Shown one piece after another: positions 1-9,810 of a stretch of DNA of 64,000 nucleotides (positions are counted from its first letter, which is position 1; every line of letters begins with the position of its first letter). Source of the DNA: Thecamonas trahens ATCC 50062 (Eukaryota; Apusozoa; Apusomonadida; Apusomonadidae); the NCBI RefSeq assembly GCF_000142905.1, contig NW_013657679.1, forward strand, positions 312,657 through 376,656, read 5' to 3'. Both the position numbers and the translations under genes were made by a program. The notes beneath the pieces were generated by a model. That model was not told the DNA's origin, made no database searches, and saw only the letters and a list, made by a program, of their open reading frames with translations.

Positions 1-671
1 CGCGGTCGCCGCTCGCGCTCCGCTACAACGACATGGGTGTGCTGGAGCACTTTCACTGCTCGACAGCGTTTGAGATCATGTTTGACCCGGCGACCGACAT
101 CCTCTCGCCACTCAGCTCTGCCCAGTTTGCGGACCTGCGGTCGCTGGTCATACAAATGGTCCTCGCAACAGACATGTCGCAGCACTTTGACTACCTCGGC
201 AAGTTCAAGCTCAAGATCGAGTCCGAGTCACTCGATCTCTCGGTCACCGAGGCGCGCAACCTCGTGCTCGAGATGGCCATGAAGTGCGCGGACATTTCGA
301 ACCCAACCAAGGACACCGCCATTTGCGAGACGTGGGCCCACCTGGTCATGGAGGAGTTCTTCCGCCAGGGCGAGGCCGAGTCCGCACGAGGACTCCCAAT
401 CTCGCCTTTTATGGATCGCGCCACAACCAAGACGCCCAAGGTCCAGACCGGCTTCATCGACTTTTTCGTCACTCCGCTCTACGAGGCCCTCAACATGGTT
501 CCCGAGCTTGGCCTTGACGACCAGCTCGCCCAGCTCCGCGACAACCGCATGTACTGGGAGAACCTGGCCAAGGAGAACGAGTCGGTGGCCTCGTCGACCC
601 TCGACCCCAAGTCGACCGTCCGTGGCTCGATCGTCCGTAATTCGGTCGAGAGCTCGCGGTCACGCACGTAG
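1..671 (+). CDS. Class I 3',5'-cyclic nucleotide phosphodiesterase, C-terminal part (5' truncated by window edge)
   Basis: The protein hydrolyses cAMP and/or cGMP to the 5' nucleotide. The reading frame is open from base 3 with no start, so the N-terminus lies before the window. Visible class I PDE catalytic motifs, in order: YNDMGVLEHFHCSTAF (the family's YND...LENHH region), VLATDMSQHF, the metal-binding MKCADISNPTK segment whose Asp is the late catalytic Asp, then GLPISPFMDR and QTGFIDFFVTPLYEAL, which carries the conserved Gln and Phe that clamp the purine ring. A Ser/Arg-rich tail of about 35 residues follows and ends in TAG. The first HxxxH metal site is outside the window. Substrate preference cannot be told from this fragment. 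The next gene converges on it with only 48 bp between the stops. The family assignment is secure. Confidence 0.93.
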   Translation, partial: RSPLALRYNDMGVLEHFHCSTAFEIMFDPATDILSPLSSAQFADLRSLVIQMVLATDMSQHFDYLGKFKLKIESESLDLSVTEARNLVLEMAMKCADISNPTKDTAICETWAHLVMEEFFRQGEAESARGLPISPFMDRATTKTPKVQTGFIDFFVTPLYEALNMVPELGLDDQLAQLRDNRMYWENLAKENESVASSTLDPKSTVRGSIVRNSVESSRSRT

Positions 672-719
672 TAAAGCAGTCTGCGGCCTTTGGACCGTTC
701 CCGCCCGCTCGCGCCGTTG

Positions 720-1643
720 TCAGGACGACCGCATCAGCGCGCGCTTCTTGTGTAAGACCGAGACCATGTCCTTTTTCTTGAGGCAAAACTGGATCCGCCC
801 CGGGCTCAGCAGCGAGTCCAACTTGATCTCTTCGCCGGCCTCGCCGAGCTCGTACGACGCGCTCGCCATTCGCGGAGCGCTGCCAGCCTCGGCCTGCTCC
901 TCGGCCTGCCGCGCCATGGCAAGTGCAAAGGCAGTGTCGCGCTTGCCGGTCGTCGGCGTGCCCGAGCCGGAGCCCTTGCCCGAGGTGCTTTGGCGCTGGG
1001 CGCCGGCAAACCCGACCGAGATGCGTGGGCGGGCACCACTCCCGCTGACGGAGTTGGACTTGGCCTGTTTGGCCGGCGGCGGCGCACTGGCCTCGTCGCC
1101 GCCTTCAGACTTTGTGTCGGCTGGTGTCGCCGCAGACCGCGACTTGCGCTTGCGACCCGACTTGCGCTTCTCGGCCTCGGACTTTGAGCTCTTGGCCGAA
1201 GACGCGCTGGTGCCGCCGCTGGCCGACTTGCGTGGCTTGGGATCGCGGAAGACCTTGTCGGTAGGCACGTCAAAGAGCTTGCGCGAACCGACATACCGGA
1301 CCGAGATCCAGTCGTCGCCATACTCGGACGGGCCGGCCACGTACGCCGAGTAGAAGACGGTGGACCAGTCCGAGTTCTCGTACCACAGGGCATAGATGTG
1401 TGTTCCAGACTCGTTCGGCAGCTCTGGGTCCGGGTTCGGCGGGAAGGCAAGCATGTTCTTTGCCTTCACTTTGTGCACTACGGCCTCGTCGTCAGAGTCT
1501 GGATACAGATCCACCACCACGTAGCTCGACGGCTCGCTGCTCTCGTCCGTCCCTTCTACCGCCGACACCTTCATCATGGCCCACTGCGGCCTGTTCTCCA
1601 CCCGGACCCGCGCCGCCACCATGTCGCCTACCTTGAACACCAT
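720..1643 (-). CDS. SGF29: SGF29-like tandem-Tudor chromatin protein
   Basis: This is a probable subunit of the SAGA histone acetyltransferase complex, where SGF29 reads H3K4 methylation. The first in-frame ATG is at 1643. Upstream codons in the same frame lack an ATG, so 307 residues are predicted. Residues 3-65 resemble the first Tudor (KVGDMVAARV, an aromatic PQWAMMKV stretch, YVVVDLYPDSDD, then the basic K-V-K-A-K strand). Residues 75-125 resemble the second (HIYALWYENSDWSTVFYSA, matching the family's VLALYP..TTxFY strand). A lysine/arginine-rich stretch with nuclear-localisation character follows (KRKSGRKRKSRS), then low-complexity sequence and a conserved-looking C-terminus. The N-terminal helix typical of SGF29 is missing, so an upstream exon is possible. 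It could be another Tudor protein; the family call is moderately sure. Confidence 0.6.
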   Translation of the reverse strand: MVFKVGDMVAARVRVENRPQWAMMKVSAVEGTDESSEPSSYVVVDLYPDSDDEAVVHKVKAKNMLAFPPNPDPELPNESGTHIYALWYENSDWSTVFYSAYVAGPSEYGDDWISVRYVGSRKLFDVPTDKVFRDPKPRKSASGGTSASSAKSSKSEAEKRKSGRKRKSRSAATPADTKSEGGDEASAPPPAKQAKSNSVSGSGARPRISVGFAGAQRQSTSGKGSGSGTPTTGKRDTAFALAMARQAEEQAEAGSAPRMASASYELGEAGEEIKLDSLLSPGRIQFCLKKKDMVSVLHKKRALMRSS

Positions 1644-2082
1644 ATGAGCGTCTTTGGAGAGGGGTGTGGAGTCAAGGACGCGCGAGGGAGGTGTCGCCCG
1701 TGGGACTACCTGTGACGCCCCCGCTGTCGCTGCCACTGCCACTGCAGCTGGCGATGCATGACCAGCCGCCAGGCACGGCCATCAGCGCCCCGCTCGCCCT
1801 CGGTCATTGGTGCAAGAATGGAAGACGGCGAGCCATGTGTTCGGCATGAGCATGCCACTGTGATTGTCATGTCCTGCCATTGCTGCTGGTGGTCGATCTT
1901 CCGTCTCCATGCTTCACCAGACGAGCCTGGCTCGCCTCGTCCGGCAACTCGCCGACAGCTTCGTCGACTCCGCCTCCACCCGGCCTCGGCGCAGCCACTC
2001 CCCCCCTCTCCCTCCTCCCTCTCCCTTCCTGGCTCACCGCACGTACTTGAGCCAAGCACATCTCTCTGCATTGAGTCTCGTC
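1644..2082. promoter_or_regulatory. Divergent upstream region between SGF29-like gene and eIF3f
   Basis: This stretch of 439 bp lies between two divergent starts and should hold both promoters and 5' UTRs. It contains a pyrimidine-rich stretch (2002-2035) just upstream of the eIF3f start. I see no convincing TATA box and no additional gene. Confidence 0.4.
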
Positions 2083-3449
2083 ATGGACGCACTGCACCTC
2101 AACTTTACGTCTGCGCCCAAGGGCAAGATGCACCCTGTGGTGGTGCTCTCGGTCATTGACCATTACATGCGCCGTCCCGAGGGCCAGAACAGGGTCATCG
2201 GTGCCCTGCTGGGGACCCGCGGCGTGAACGGCGTCGTCGAGATCCGCAACTCCTTCCCCGTTCCGCACTCGGAGACCGCCGACGAGGTACGTACCAGCCA
2301 TTGCCCACGGCTATGTCCTGCCTTCTGTCCACTTCCTCCTCTCCTTCCCCCGCCCCCCCCCCCCCCCCCCGCCCCCCCTCCCTTCGCACACCCGTGATGG
2401 CTGCCGTGAGGTGAGCCAGCCGGCTGCCGTCTCCCCATCCACCCTCGCTTAGCCTGCCTTCTGCAAACGACGACGTCGTGTGGGAGGAAGCTATGGAACA
2501 GGTGAGGCGATAAGTAGCTTGGTTTGGGGCTCAATAAGGGTGTAGGGATGGAGGTGGTGCAGAAACCGCAGCAGAGTGTGTGCGGGTGGTCGCCTTGGGG
2601 GTGGTCGCAGTGCAGACAATCTGCGGCTTTTTTTGGTGGATGGGTTGCCGAGGAGGAGGAGCACATCGATGGGACATGATGATGGCGATGGCCATGACGA
2701 GCGATGGTGGGCGAGAGGAGGCGGAAAGAACTCATGGGAACGGTGATTGGGGATGGGGATAGGTTGCGGTGGACATGGACTTTATGGCTGTGCAGAGGGA
2801 GCTGCACATGGAGACGTTCCCGGAGGACGACATTGTGGGCTGGTACGCGACGGGGCCGGAGATCACAGAGTACTCGATCCTGCTGCACGAGTTCTTTGCG
2901 TCGTCGGGCTCGCGGCATCCGATCCACGTGACGGTGGACACGACGCTCTCGAACGGGCGGCTTGCGATCCAGGGCTACGTCTCGTCGGTCCTGCAGATGG
3001 GCTCGGCCTCGTTTGGCACGCAGTTCCACCCCATCGAGGTTGGGATGGCCTCGTTTGAGGCCGAGCAGATCGGGCTCAACCTCATCTCGCGTGGCCTCTA
3101 CTCGGCTGACGGCACCACGCCGCTTGCCGAGGAGATGAACAACCTGGAGAGCTCGCTCGCGCAGCTGGCGGACCACCTGGACGAGGCCGCCAACTACGTT
3201 GACGGCGTCCTGGCCGGCTCCATCCAGCCCGACAACAAGATTGGCCGCTTCCTGCTCACCGCCGTCTCGGCCGTTCCGCAGATCGAGGCCGACGCCTTTG
3301 TCGACATGCTCGACTCGAACATCAAGGACCTGCTCATGGTTCTCTACCTCTCGGACCTCATTCGCACACAGCTGCATCTCTCGGACAGAATCGACAAGGT
3401 CCTGGCCAAGCACGCCCGCAAGGAGGAGAGCGCGACGGCGTCTGCGTAA
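2083..3449 (+). CDS. EIF3F: Translation initiation factor eIF3 subunit f (MPN domain), two exons
   Basis: This is a subunit of the eIF3 complex that helps recruit the 40S ribosome. Exon 1 is 2083-2286 and exon 2 is 2763-3449, joined in phase 0, giving 296 residues and a TAA stop. Exon 1 carries the start of the MPN domain (HPVVVLSVIDHY, RVIGALLGTRG, VEIRNSFPVPH). The join reads ETADE then VAVDMDF, exactly where the family has a continuous DEVAVDM-type strand. Exon 2 gives VGWYATGPEITEYS, HPIHVTVDTTL and the C-terminal helical part (SNIKDLLMVLYLSDL). The HxH zinc ligands of active JAMM proteases are absent, as is usual for eIF3f. The start at 2083 matches the expected N-terminus; in-frame codons before it look like 5' UTR. 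It converges on THG1 with 55 bp between the stops. Confidence 0.93.
2287..2762 (+). other. Spliceosomal intron in eIF3f
   Basis: Donor GTACGT and acceptor ATAG give a phase-0 join that restores the family reading frame. A branch-like AACTCAT lies about 28 nt before the acceptor. The intron holds an 18-C run (2353-2370) and a G-rich rather than pyrimidine-rich stretch before the acceptor. Open frames across it on the minus strand are shadows. Confidence 0.88.
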
Positions 3450-3504
3450 AGGCAACAGTGAAATTGTGGAGCGCCTGGAGTCGGCCATCGAGCTGTGCAT
3501 GCGT

Positions 3505-4368
3505 TCATTGGCTGGCACCGGGTGCGTCAGCGCCATGGCCTGCGGCGGCGCGTTCAGCCTTGATCCGCTTGTGATGGTCCTTGAGCTTGACGTCGGCGAG
3601 AAGGTGTGGGTAGGCGCTCGTCCAAAAGGCGTCACCAATGAGATCGGTGTTGACGTTGACAAGCTTGCGCGAGACGCGGAAGCCGGCGTGCCCGCGTGCG
3701 TCGACGTAGTCGGTCACCTCGAGGTCACGGATCCAGATCGAGCCCTTGCGGTTGAGCTCGGGCTCGTTGTTGTAGTTGATACCAAAGCGCGAGAAGAGGA
3801 TTTCGTTCTTTTGCGCAGAGTTGGCGTCGCAGAGGAGCTTGTTGGCGACGGCTGGATCATCGCCGTCGCCGACCAGCGCCCAGAACCCGGTGTTGAACAA
3901 GTTGTTGATGTGGCAGTCAACCTGCCGCCACGAAAGATAATCGCGGAGAACGGCCCGAGTGGGAAGGACAACGGTCCGCCCGTCAAAGACCGGCATCTCC
4001 ATCAGCGGGACGTCGGGACCAAAGGCGGCTGGCCAGGCTGCGATAAAGGCGCCAGTAAAGAGCGAGACAACCGTCGAGACGAGCTTGGACGCGCGTCGCT
4101 TGTACACGTTTGACGACGGCGGGAGGACAAACGAGAACTCGTCCGAATGGCCGTACGCCAGCACCAGATCGCCCATGTCTTCCATCACCGCCTTGGCTGC
4201 CGCGTCCATCACGGCCGCCCCGCGGGTATCCACTGGCTTGGCATACTCGTGCCGCGCCACAAAGCCCGAGAACCCGCGCCCGTCCACACGGATCACCACC
4301 CACGTCAGCGGCAACAATGCATCGTCCTGTTCAAACTTGCGCACGTACTCGTACTGCGACTTTGCCAT
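3505..4368 (-). CDS. THG1: tRNA(His) guanylyltransferase
   Basis: Thg1 adds the extra 5' guanosine (G-1) to tRNA-His by 3'-5' polymerisation, which HisRS needs for recognition. The protein is 287 residues, normal for the family. Motifs: VVIRVDGRGF with the metal-binding Asp29, YGHSDEFSF with the second carboxylate pair Asp76/Glu77, the RRASKLVS stretch, and the signature YLSWRQVDCHINNLFNT. The C-terminal part holds the usual Thg1C-like region (NEILFSRFGINYNNEPELNRKGS) and a short Ala-rich tail. The start ATG at 4368 aligns with the short N-terminus of eukaryotic enzymes and has no mitochondrial presequence. It is divergent from ATP synthase alpha across a repeat-bearing promoter region. Confidence 0.95.
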   Translation of the reverse strand: MAKSQYEYVRKFEQDDALLPLTWVVIRVDGRGFSGFVARHEYAKPVDTRGAAVMDAAAKAVMEDMGDLVLAYGHSDEFSFVLPPSSNVYKRRASKLVSTVVSLFTGAFIAAWPAAFGPDVPLMEMPVFDGRTVVLPTRAVLRDYLSWRQVDCHINNLFNTGFWALVGDGDDPAVANKLLCDANSAQKNEILFSRFGINYNNEPELNRKGSIWIRDLEVTDYVDARGHAGFRVSRKLVNVNTDLIGDAFWTSAYPHLLADVKLKDHHKRIKAERAAAGHGADAPGASQ

Positions 4369-4737
4369 GATAGAGAGCGAGCGAGGGAGTGAGCAGAGGG
4401 AGCGAGCGAGGGAGCGAGTGAGGGAGCGAGCGAGGGAGCGAGCGAGGGAGCGAGCGAGGGAGCGAGCGAGAGAGGCACGGCTGTAAGCGGGGTGCGGTAC
4501 AGCGAGAGCGAGAGCTTGCTACGGCTACGACCGAGGTGAGTTTGCGGTACGTGTGTCAAGCGAGGTCTGGTCGTTAGTAGCCTGGCGAGTCCCTGCCGAC
4601 TCTGTCGTCTTTGCCGCCGCCGTCCGTGTGACTCGCCTGCAACACAAGGAAGGAAGGAAGGGAGGGGGGGGGGGGGGCCGGAGGAACGGGCTGGCTGATG
4701 ACGACAATCACACATATATTTGATTGTCGTTCAAATA
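4369..4737. promoter_or_regulatory. Divergent upstream region of THG1 and ATP synthase alpha
   Basis: These 369 bp separate the two starts. They hold a purine-strand tandem repeat next to the THG1 ATG, a G14 run at 4664-4677, and an AT-rich CACATATATTTG stretch at 4711-4722, about 20 bp before the proposed ATG of the ATP synthase gene. The last could be a TATA-like element or an initiator. Confidence 0.4.
4375..4473. repeat. Purine tandem repeat, 12-bp unit (GAGCGAGCGAGG-like)
   Basis: About eight imperfect copies of a GCGAGGGAGCGA-type unit start about 7 bp upstream of the THG1 start codon. One strand is almost pure purine except for spaced C and T. The block would lie in the 5' UTR or core promoter of THG1. 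Confidence 0.8.
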
Positions 4738-7001
4738 ATGGTTGCTATGGTACGTGTGATCAATTGTTCAGTCGATGAATGGTGGGAAGGGGGGGGAGGT
4801 GTTTCGTTCTTCTCGGTTTGTCGTTCGTTCGGTCGTTCGGCGTGCTGCGTTGGTTGGTCGGTCGCGGGCGGCCGAGTGGCCAGCGGGGAGAAAGGGGGCA
4901 CCATTCAACTGCTGGATCGCACATGTTCAGCCTTCGCCTTGTACGTAGAAGGGGGGAGAGGTTGTAAAGGACTTGCAGCAATCTGCACCAGTTCTTCGCG
5001 CTGCGTAGTGCGGACAGAAGGTGCATGGTAGCGCAAGGGGGGCCGGACAGTGTGAGGCCAAAAAATGGGCCGTCGGCCAAACGCGTCGTCGGCGCCGAAG
5101 GCAGCCCCCCTTGGAGCGTAGCAGGCGGGGAAGACGGAACAGGGAGCCAGCCAGTGAGGCCCTGGTGTGAGGCATGTTGTGCATGGTGGCCATGTGGTTG
5201 GCAAGGCAAGGGCGTGCCATGTCGCTGCGGTAGGGCCGGCAGGGCGCTGCGGCTGACGGGCTGGGATGGGGCCAGCTGGCGTCAATTTTTTCAATGGCGC
5301 GGGCCCATCCATTGGGCGGGGCGGGGAAAGGGGGAAGCGAGGGCGATACTTATGGTGCGTTTGGTTGACGGGCAACAGGGTTCGATTGGCTCGTTTGCCA
5401 CCTCGCAGGCCTCGCGCCTGTTCGCGTCTGCCGCGGCCGTGACGGCCAAGAAGGACGTGGGTGTGGCGGAGCTCTCGCGTGTGCTCGAGGAGCGGATCCT
5501 CAACTACGAGTCCCCGACCGAGCTCAACGAGGTGGGCAAGGTCCTGTCTGTGGGTGACGGTATTGCGCGCATCCACGGCCTCAACAACATCCAGGCCGGT
5601 GAGATGGTTGAGTTCAAGTCGAAGATCAAGGGCATGGCTCTCAACCTGGAGAACGACAACGTCGGTGTTGTGGTTTTCGGTAACGACACCCTCATCAAGG
5701 AGGGCGAGACCGTCAAGCGTACCGGCGCCATTGTGGACGTGCCGGTCGGCGAGGGCCTTCTGGGTCGCGTCATCGATGCTCTCGGCAACCCGATCGACGG
5801 CAAGGGCCCGATCAACGCCAAGGAGCGCCGCCGTGTCGAGGTCAAGGCCCCCGGCATTATTCCGCGCCAGTCGGTTTCCGAGTCGATGCTCACGGGCATC
5901 AAGGCCGTCGACGCCCTCATCCCCATCGGCCGTGGCCAGCGTGAGCTCATCATTGGTGACCGTCAGTCGGGCAAGACCTCGATCGCCATCGATTGCTTCA
6001 TCAACCAGGTGCAGCTGAACAAGCGCGCCAAGTCGGACAAGGACAAGCTGTTCTGCATCTACGTGGCCGTCGGCCAGAAGCGCTCCACCGTGGCGCAGAT
6101 TGTGCAGCAGCTCGAGGAGGCCGGTGCTATGGAGTACACGTGCGTCGTGGCCGCCACGGCCTCGGACGCCGCGCCGCTCCAGTTCCTCGCCCCGTACGCC
6201 GGTACCGCCATCGGTGAGTCGTTCTCGCTCAACGGCCGCCATGCCGTGATCACCTTTGACGATCTGTCGAAGCAGGCCGTGGCCTACCGTCAGATGTCGC
6301 TCCTCCTCCGCCGCCCGCCCGGCCGTGAGGCTTACCCCGGTGACGTTTTCTACCTCCACTCGCGCCTCCTCGAGCGTGCCGCCAAGATGTCCGACAAGCT
6401 CGGCGGCGGCTCGCTGACGGCCCTGCCCATCATCGAGACCCAGGCCGGTGACGTGTCGGCCTACATTCCGACCAACGTCATTTCGATCACGGATGGCCAG
6501 ATTTTCCTCGAGACTGAGCTCTTCTACCAGGGCCAGCGCCCTGCCGTTTCGGTCGGTCTCTCCGTCTCGCGCGTCGGTTCCGCCGCCCAGAAGAAGATCA
6601 TGAAGTCGGTGTCTGGCTCGCTCAAGCTCGAGCTTGCCCAGTACCGTGAGATGGCCTCGTTCGCCCAGTTCGGTTCGGACCTCGATGCCGCCACCCAGGC
6701 CCAGCTTGCCCGTGGTGCCCGCCTCACCCAGACCCTCAAGCAGGGCGTTCTCGTCCCGATGCCGCTCTCGGAGCAGGTTGCCGTCGTCTACGCCGCCGTC
6801 AACGACTTCCTTGACGGCATCGCCGTCGATGACGTCGTCGACTTTGAGGCCCAGTTCCTCGACTACATCCGCGGCTCGCACGCCGACCTCCTCACCACCA
6901 TCGAGGACAAGCTCGAGCTCACCGATGAGATCGACGCCAAGCTCAAGGCTGTCTGCACCGAGTTTGTTGGCCAGTACACCGCCTCCAAGTACGGCAAGTA
7001 A
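4738..7001 (+). CDS. ATP5F1A: Mitochondrial F1F0-ATP synthase subunit alpha
   Basis: This is the non-catalytic nucleotide-binding subunit of the F1 hexamer in the mitochondrial matrix. My model joins a 12-nt coding exon (4738-4749, Met-Val-Ala-Met) to 5379-7001 in phase 0, giving 544 residues. The N-terminus then reads as a Ser/Ala/Arg presequence ([20 protein letters not shown]) ahead of the conserved start ([13 protein letters not shown]). Motifs: Walker [44 protein letters not shown], and the alpha/beta signature [17 protein letters not shown] with the Arg finger. Length and motifs are normal. An alternative is an unspliced start at ATG 5352, which replaces the presequence start with MVRLVDGQQ. 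The frame stays open upstream to 5025, but that stretch has no family similarity. It converges on RRP6 with 76 bp between stops. Confidence 0.95.
4750..5378 (+). other. Probable intron after a 12-nt coding exon in ATP synthase alpha
   Basis: Donor GTACGT at 4750 matches the eIF3f donor exactly; acceptor GGCAACAG ends at 5378. The join is phase 0. A CTTAT branch-like motif has its A at 5352, 26 nt before the acceptor. The stretch has no family similarity on the plus strand and holds several long shadow frames on the minus strand. Confidence 0.65.
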
Positions 7002-7077
7002 GGCCTTTGTTTGCTCGTAAACGCACCCTCCAGTTCGTTGTTGTTGTTCCTTTTCCAGCGCCCGGCTTTTTCTGGTT

Positions 7078-9702
7078 TTACTTGTGACGCGGCAGCGTGG
7101 CCGAACGATTCTGGTCGCGCCTGCGGACGCGCCGCTTCTTGCCGTTGCCATTGTTGTTGTTGCCACGCCCGCGGGCGCCCGAGTTGTCGCGGCGTCCGCG
7201 CGGCGAGTTAGCGCCCTGGCCATAGGGATCAAAGGCGCCGCCATCGCGGCGCGAGCCCGACTTGCCGGCGCCCTTTGCGGAGCGCGAGCCCTTGGAACCA
7301 CCCTTGTCGCCCGAGTAGTCGTGCGCCTTGAAAGAGGCGGCGTTGGCGGCAGCCGAGAGGTCCTCGGCGTCGAGCGAGGCCATGGCCTGGTTCGCCGGCC
7401 AGCCCATCTGCTCCATGAGCTTGACCGGGTCTTGCGGCACACCCGGCTCGACAAGCAGGTGAGCACGCTTGGGGGCACGGTCGCCCTCGCCGCCGTCGTC
7501 GCCGGTCCGCTTGCGCTCCTGCTGCTGCTTGCGGTTGAGGTTGGAGAGGACGTAGATGTCGGACATGGTCTGCGGCTGCGGAATGGCCTTGATGACCTCG
7601 GCCGCGGCGGCGTCCGAGACCACGGGCTGAAGCAGCGGCTGTATCTTGGGGAACGAAATGCCGTCGGCAATGTCCTTGTACACTGCTTCGGCCCGGGCAC
7701 GCTCGGCGCCAGCCGTCGACAGCGGCTTGGTCCACGCGCCGTGCGTCGTTGCCGCCAGCCCGGCGCTCACCTCGTTTGCCGACGCGCCGGTCCAGCTGCC
7801 GGGCTTGGGCCCGGCGGAGCCGTCGCCGCCAACCAGGGCATGCTCGAGCGCGGTGCGCGGGACGACGTCGCCGGCGCTCCCGCCCGACTCGGCGTGTGCC
7901 ATGGCCACGAGCACCGGCTTCTCCAGCCAGCCGGCGGCGCGGAACTGCTCCTCGGAAAACGTGGCCGAGGTGTCACCCGACGGCGACGGCGAAGCCCGTG
8001 CCGACCGCGGCGTCCGCGCGCCACGGCGCGGGCCGCCACTCATGCCGCTGCCGGCCGCGCTGGAGCTCGTTGCAGCACCGCCAGTCACGGCGTTGGCCCA
8101 CCCGGCCGACTTGGAGCGCACCGCCTTGCCCCGCGACGGCGACGGCATACCGCCGGCCTTGGTATGCGCCGACGCAGCCGCGACAACAACCTGGACAATG
8201 TCCATGGCGTGCTGGCGGACAAGCGGCGGAATGGGGTTGCAGGCCGCAAGCAGGTCGCCGACGCGGGTGGGCATGGCATGGGCCAGCCGCGCCAGAAGCG
8301 CGTTGGGCATGACGTAGCCGGTCGACTCGTCGAGCTTGCGCGCCTGGGCATCACGCCAGTCGTAGAGCGCCGCAAACACGGCGCGCTGCTCCGACGAGAG
8401 CCGGGTTGACGACCGCTCGTAGACCCGCCGCCAGGCGTCGGGTGTAAAGGCCGGCTTCTCGTAGACAAAGCCGCAGATCTCGCGCGAGCGGGCGAGGACG
8501 GCAGCAACCAGGTTGTTGCTGACCGAGCCACGGGCGACCAGCTCGTTCTTGAGTCGGTCGTAGATGTACAGCAGGTAGTGGGTGTCCATCCGGGCGTACT
8601 TGGCCATGTCCTCCGGCAGCGGGCGGATGCGCCAGTCGGCCAGCTGGTACGACTTGTTTGTGTTGACCGAGCAGTAGAACTTGAGCAGGTGGGCAAGGCC
8701 AAACGAGGGGTAGGCGAGGACCCGGGCGGCCTGCCCGGTGTCAAACATATTGACGACGTAGACGCCAAAGTCGCGCTGGAGCCAGACAATGTCCGAGTTT
8801 GCACCGTGGAGGACCTTGACAACGCGCGGGTCGGCGGTGATCTTGTTGAACAGGTGCATCTCGCTCCGGAGCGCCAGGGTGTCGACCAGGTAGTCGGTCG
8901 AGCGGGTCGAGACCTGCATGAGACAGACAAAGCCCTGGAACGAGCGGTACGAGTGCGCCTCCAGATCGATGGCAACAACAGGAACGTCCTCGAGGGCGGA
9001 GATGAGGTCGGTGAGGCCGGCAACGGTGTCGACCCACACCAGCGGCGTCTCCTCCAGCGGCGCGTAGAGCGTCGGCTGGACGGGACCGAGCATTTCCTCG
9101 GTGTACGAGAGTGTCGCCAGCTCGGCAGCGTATGGATGGCTTCCATCCGAGCCGTGGGCCTCGTTCTCTGCTGGCAGGCCGAGCCCGGACATGTGGGCCT
9201 TCATGGTCGACGACACGCCCGCAGGCGCTTCGAGAGCATGGTACTTGTGCTTGAGCTTGCAGGCGAACGGAGTCTCGCGTGAGTTGTCCACATGATCAGC
9301 AAACGAGTCCTGAGGACGGCGAGCCGACGGGTCGCGGCGCGAGGACGCGGCATCCGACTTTGCATCATCCTTGGCGTTGGAACCGGAGCGGAGGAAGCCA
9401 CGGTCGCGGTCGAGGGCCATGTCGGCCTTCTCCAGCAGCGAGTCGAGAGTCTCCGAGAGCAACTTGTAAGCATCCGGCACGTCAGCACTGTCCATGCCCC
9501 GAACATCCGCAGGTACCTGTGGCTCGGTAGCCACCCACAGCGCATGCAGAGAGTCCAGAATCCGTCGCCCCGATGCCCGTGTCCGCGAGATGAACTCGGG
9601 GAAGGTGGCGTAGTACTCGTAGTCGTCACCCGACGGAAGACGCCGCGTCTTACGGGACGCAGCTGCCAGTGCACCCACAAGTCCCTCTCCAAGGTCTCCC
9701 AT
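7078..9702 (-). CDS. RRP6: Exosome 3'-5' exoribonuclease RRP6/EXOSC10
   Basis: This is the nuclear exosome-associated nuclease that trims rRNA, snoRNA and aberrant transcripts; 874 residues. The N-terminal part (about 1-115) has PMC2NT-like helices that in the family bind the Rrp47 cofactor. The DEDD-Y catalytic domain shows all four carboxylates and the Tyr: VVAIDLEAHSY, HGANSDIVWLQRDF, and YARMDTHYLLYIYD. An HRDC domain follows (LSSEQRAVFAALYDWRDAQARK). The C-terminus has a family-like FKAHDYSG motif and a long Gly/Arg/Lys/Asn-rich tail that would act as a nuclear-localisation and RNA-binding lasso. The ATG at 9702 was chosen because the protein there begins with family-like sequence; the in-frame codons beyond it (to 9936) run through noncoding tandem repeats. 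Confidence 0.95.
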   Translation of the reverse strand: MGDLGEGLVGALAAASRKTRRLPSGDDYEYYATFPEFISRTRASGRRILDSLHALWVATEPQVPADVRGMDSADVPDAYKLLSETLDSLLEKADMALDRDRGFLRSGSNAKDDAKSDAASSRRDPSARRPQDSFADHVDNSRETPFACKLKHKYHALEAPAGVSSTMKAHMSGLGLPAENEAHGSDGSHPYAAELATLSYTEEMLGPVQPTLYAPLEETPLVWVDTVAGLTDLISALEDVPVVAIDLEAHSYRSFQGFVCLMQVSTRSTDYLVDTLALRSEMHLFNKITADPRVVKVLHGANSDIVWLQRDFGVYVVNMFDTGQAARVLAYPSFGLAHLLKFYCSVNTNKSYQLADWRIRPLPEDMAKYARMDTHYLLYIYDRLKNELVARGSVSNNLVAAVLARSREICGFVYEKPAFTPDAWRRVYERSSTRLSSEQRAVFAALYDWRDAQARKLDESTGYVMPNALLARLAHAMPTRVGDLLAACNPIPPLVRQHAMDIVQVVVAAASAHTKAGGMPSPSRGKAVRSKSAGWANAVTGGAATSSSAAGSGMSGGPRRGARTPRSARASPSPSGDTSATFSEEQFRAAGWLEKPVLVAMAHAESGGSAGDVVPRTALEHALVGGDGSAGPKPGSWTGASANEVSAGLAATTHGAWTKPLSTAGAERARAEAVYKDIADGISFPKIQPLLQPVVSDAAAAEVIKAIPQPQTMSDIYVLSNLNRKQQQERKRTGDDGGEGDRAPKRAHLLVEPGVPQDPVKLMEQMGWPANQAMASLDAEDLSAAANAASFKAHDYSGDKGGSKGSRSAKGAGKSGSRRDGGAFDPYGQGANSPRGRRDNSGARGRGNNNNGNGKKRRVRRRDQNRSATLPRHK

Positions 9703-9810
9703 TCCCTTGTTACCCGTTGTGTCGACGAGAGGTGCCCCCCCTCTCCACACCCTTCTTCCTTCCCTCCCTCCTGCCTTCCCTCCCCCACCGCTCTCTCTGC
9801 CTGTTGCGGG

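Noticed and set aside
2163-3662. 499-codon open frame on the minus strand
   Set aside because: It lies antisense to both eIF3f exons and the intron; its Arg/His-rich product has no domain, whereas the plus strand matches eIF3f along its length.
4905-7700. 931-codon open frame on the minus strand
   Set aside because: It is a shadow of the highly biased codons of ATP synthase alpha and of the RRP6 3' end in another frame.
7084-8409. 441-codon open frame on the plus strand
   Set aside because: Antisense to RRP6; GC-rich third positions make long antisense frames common here.
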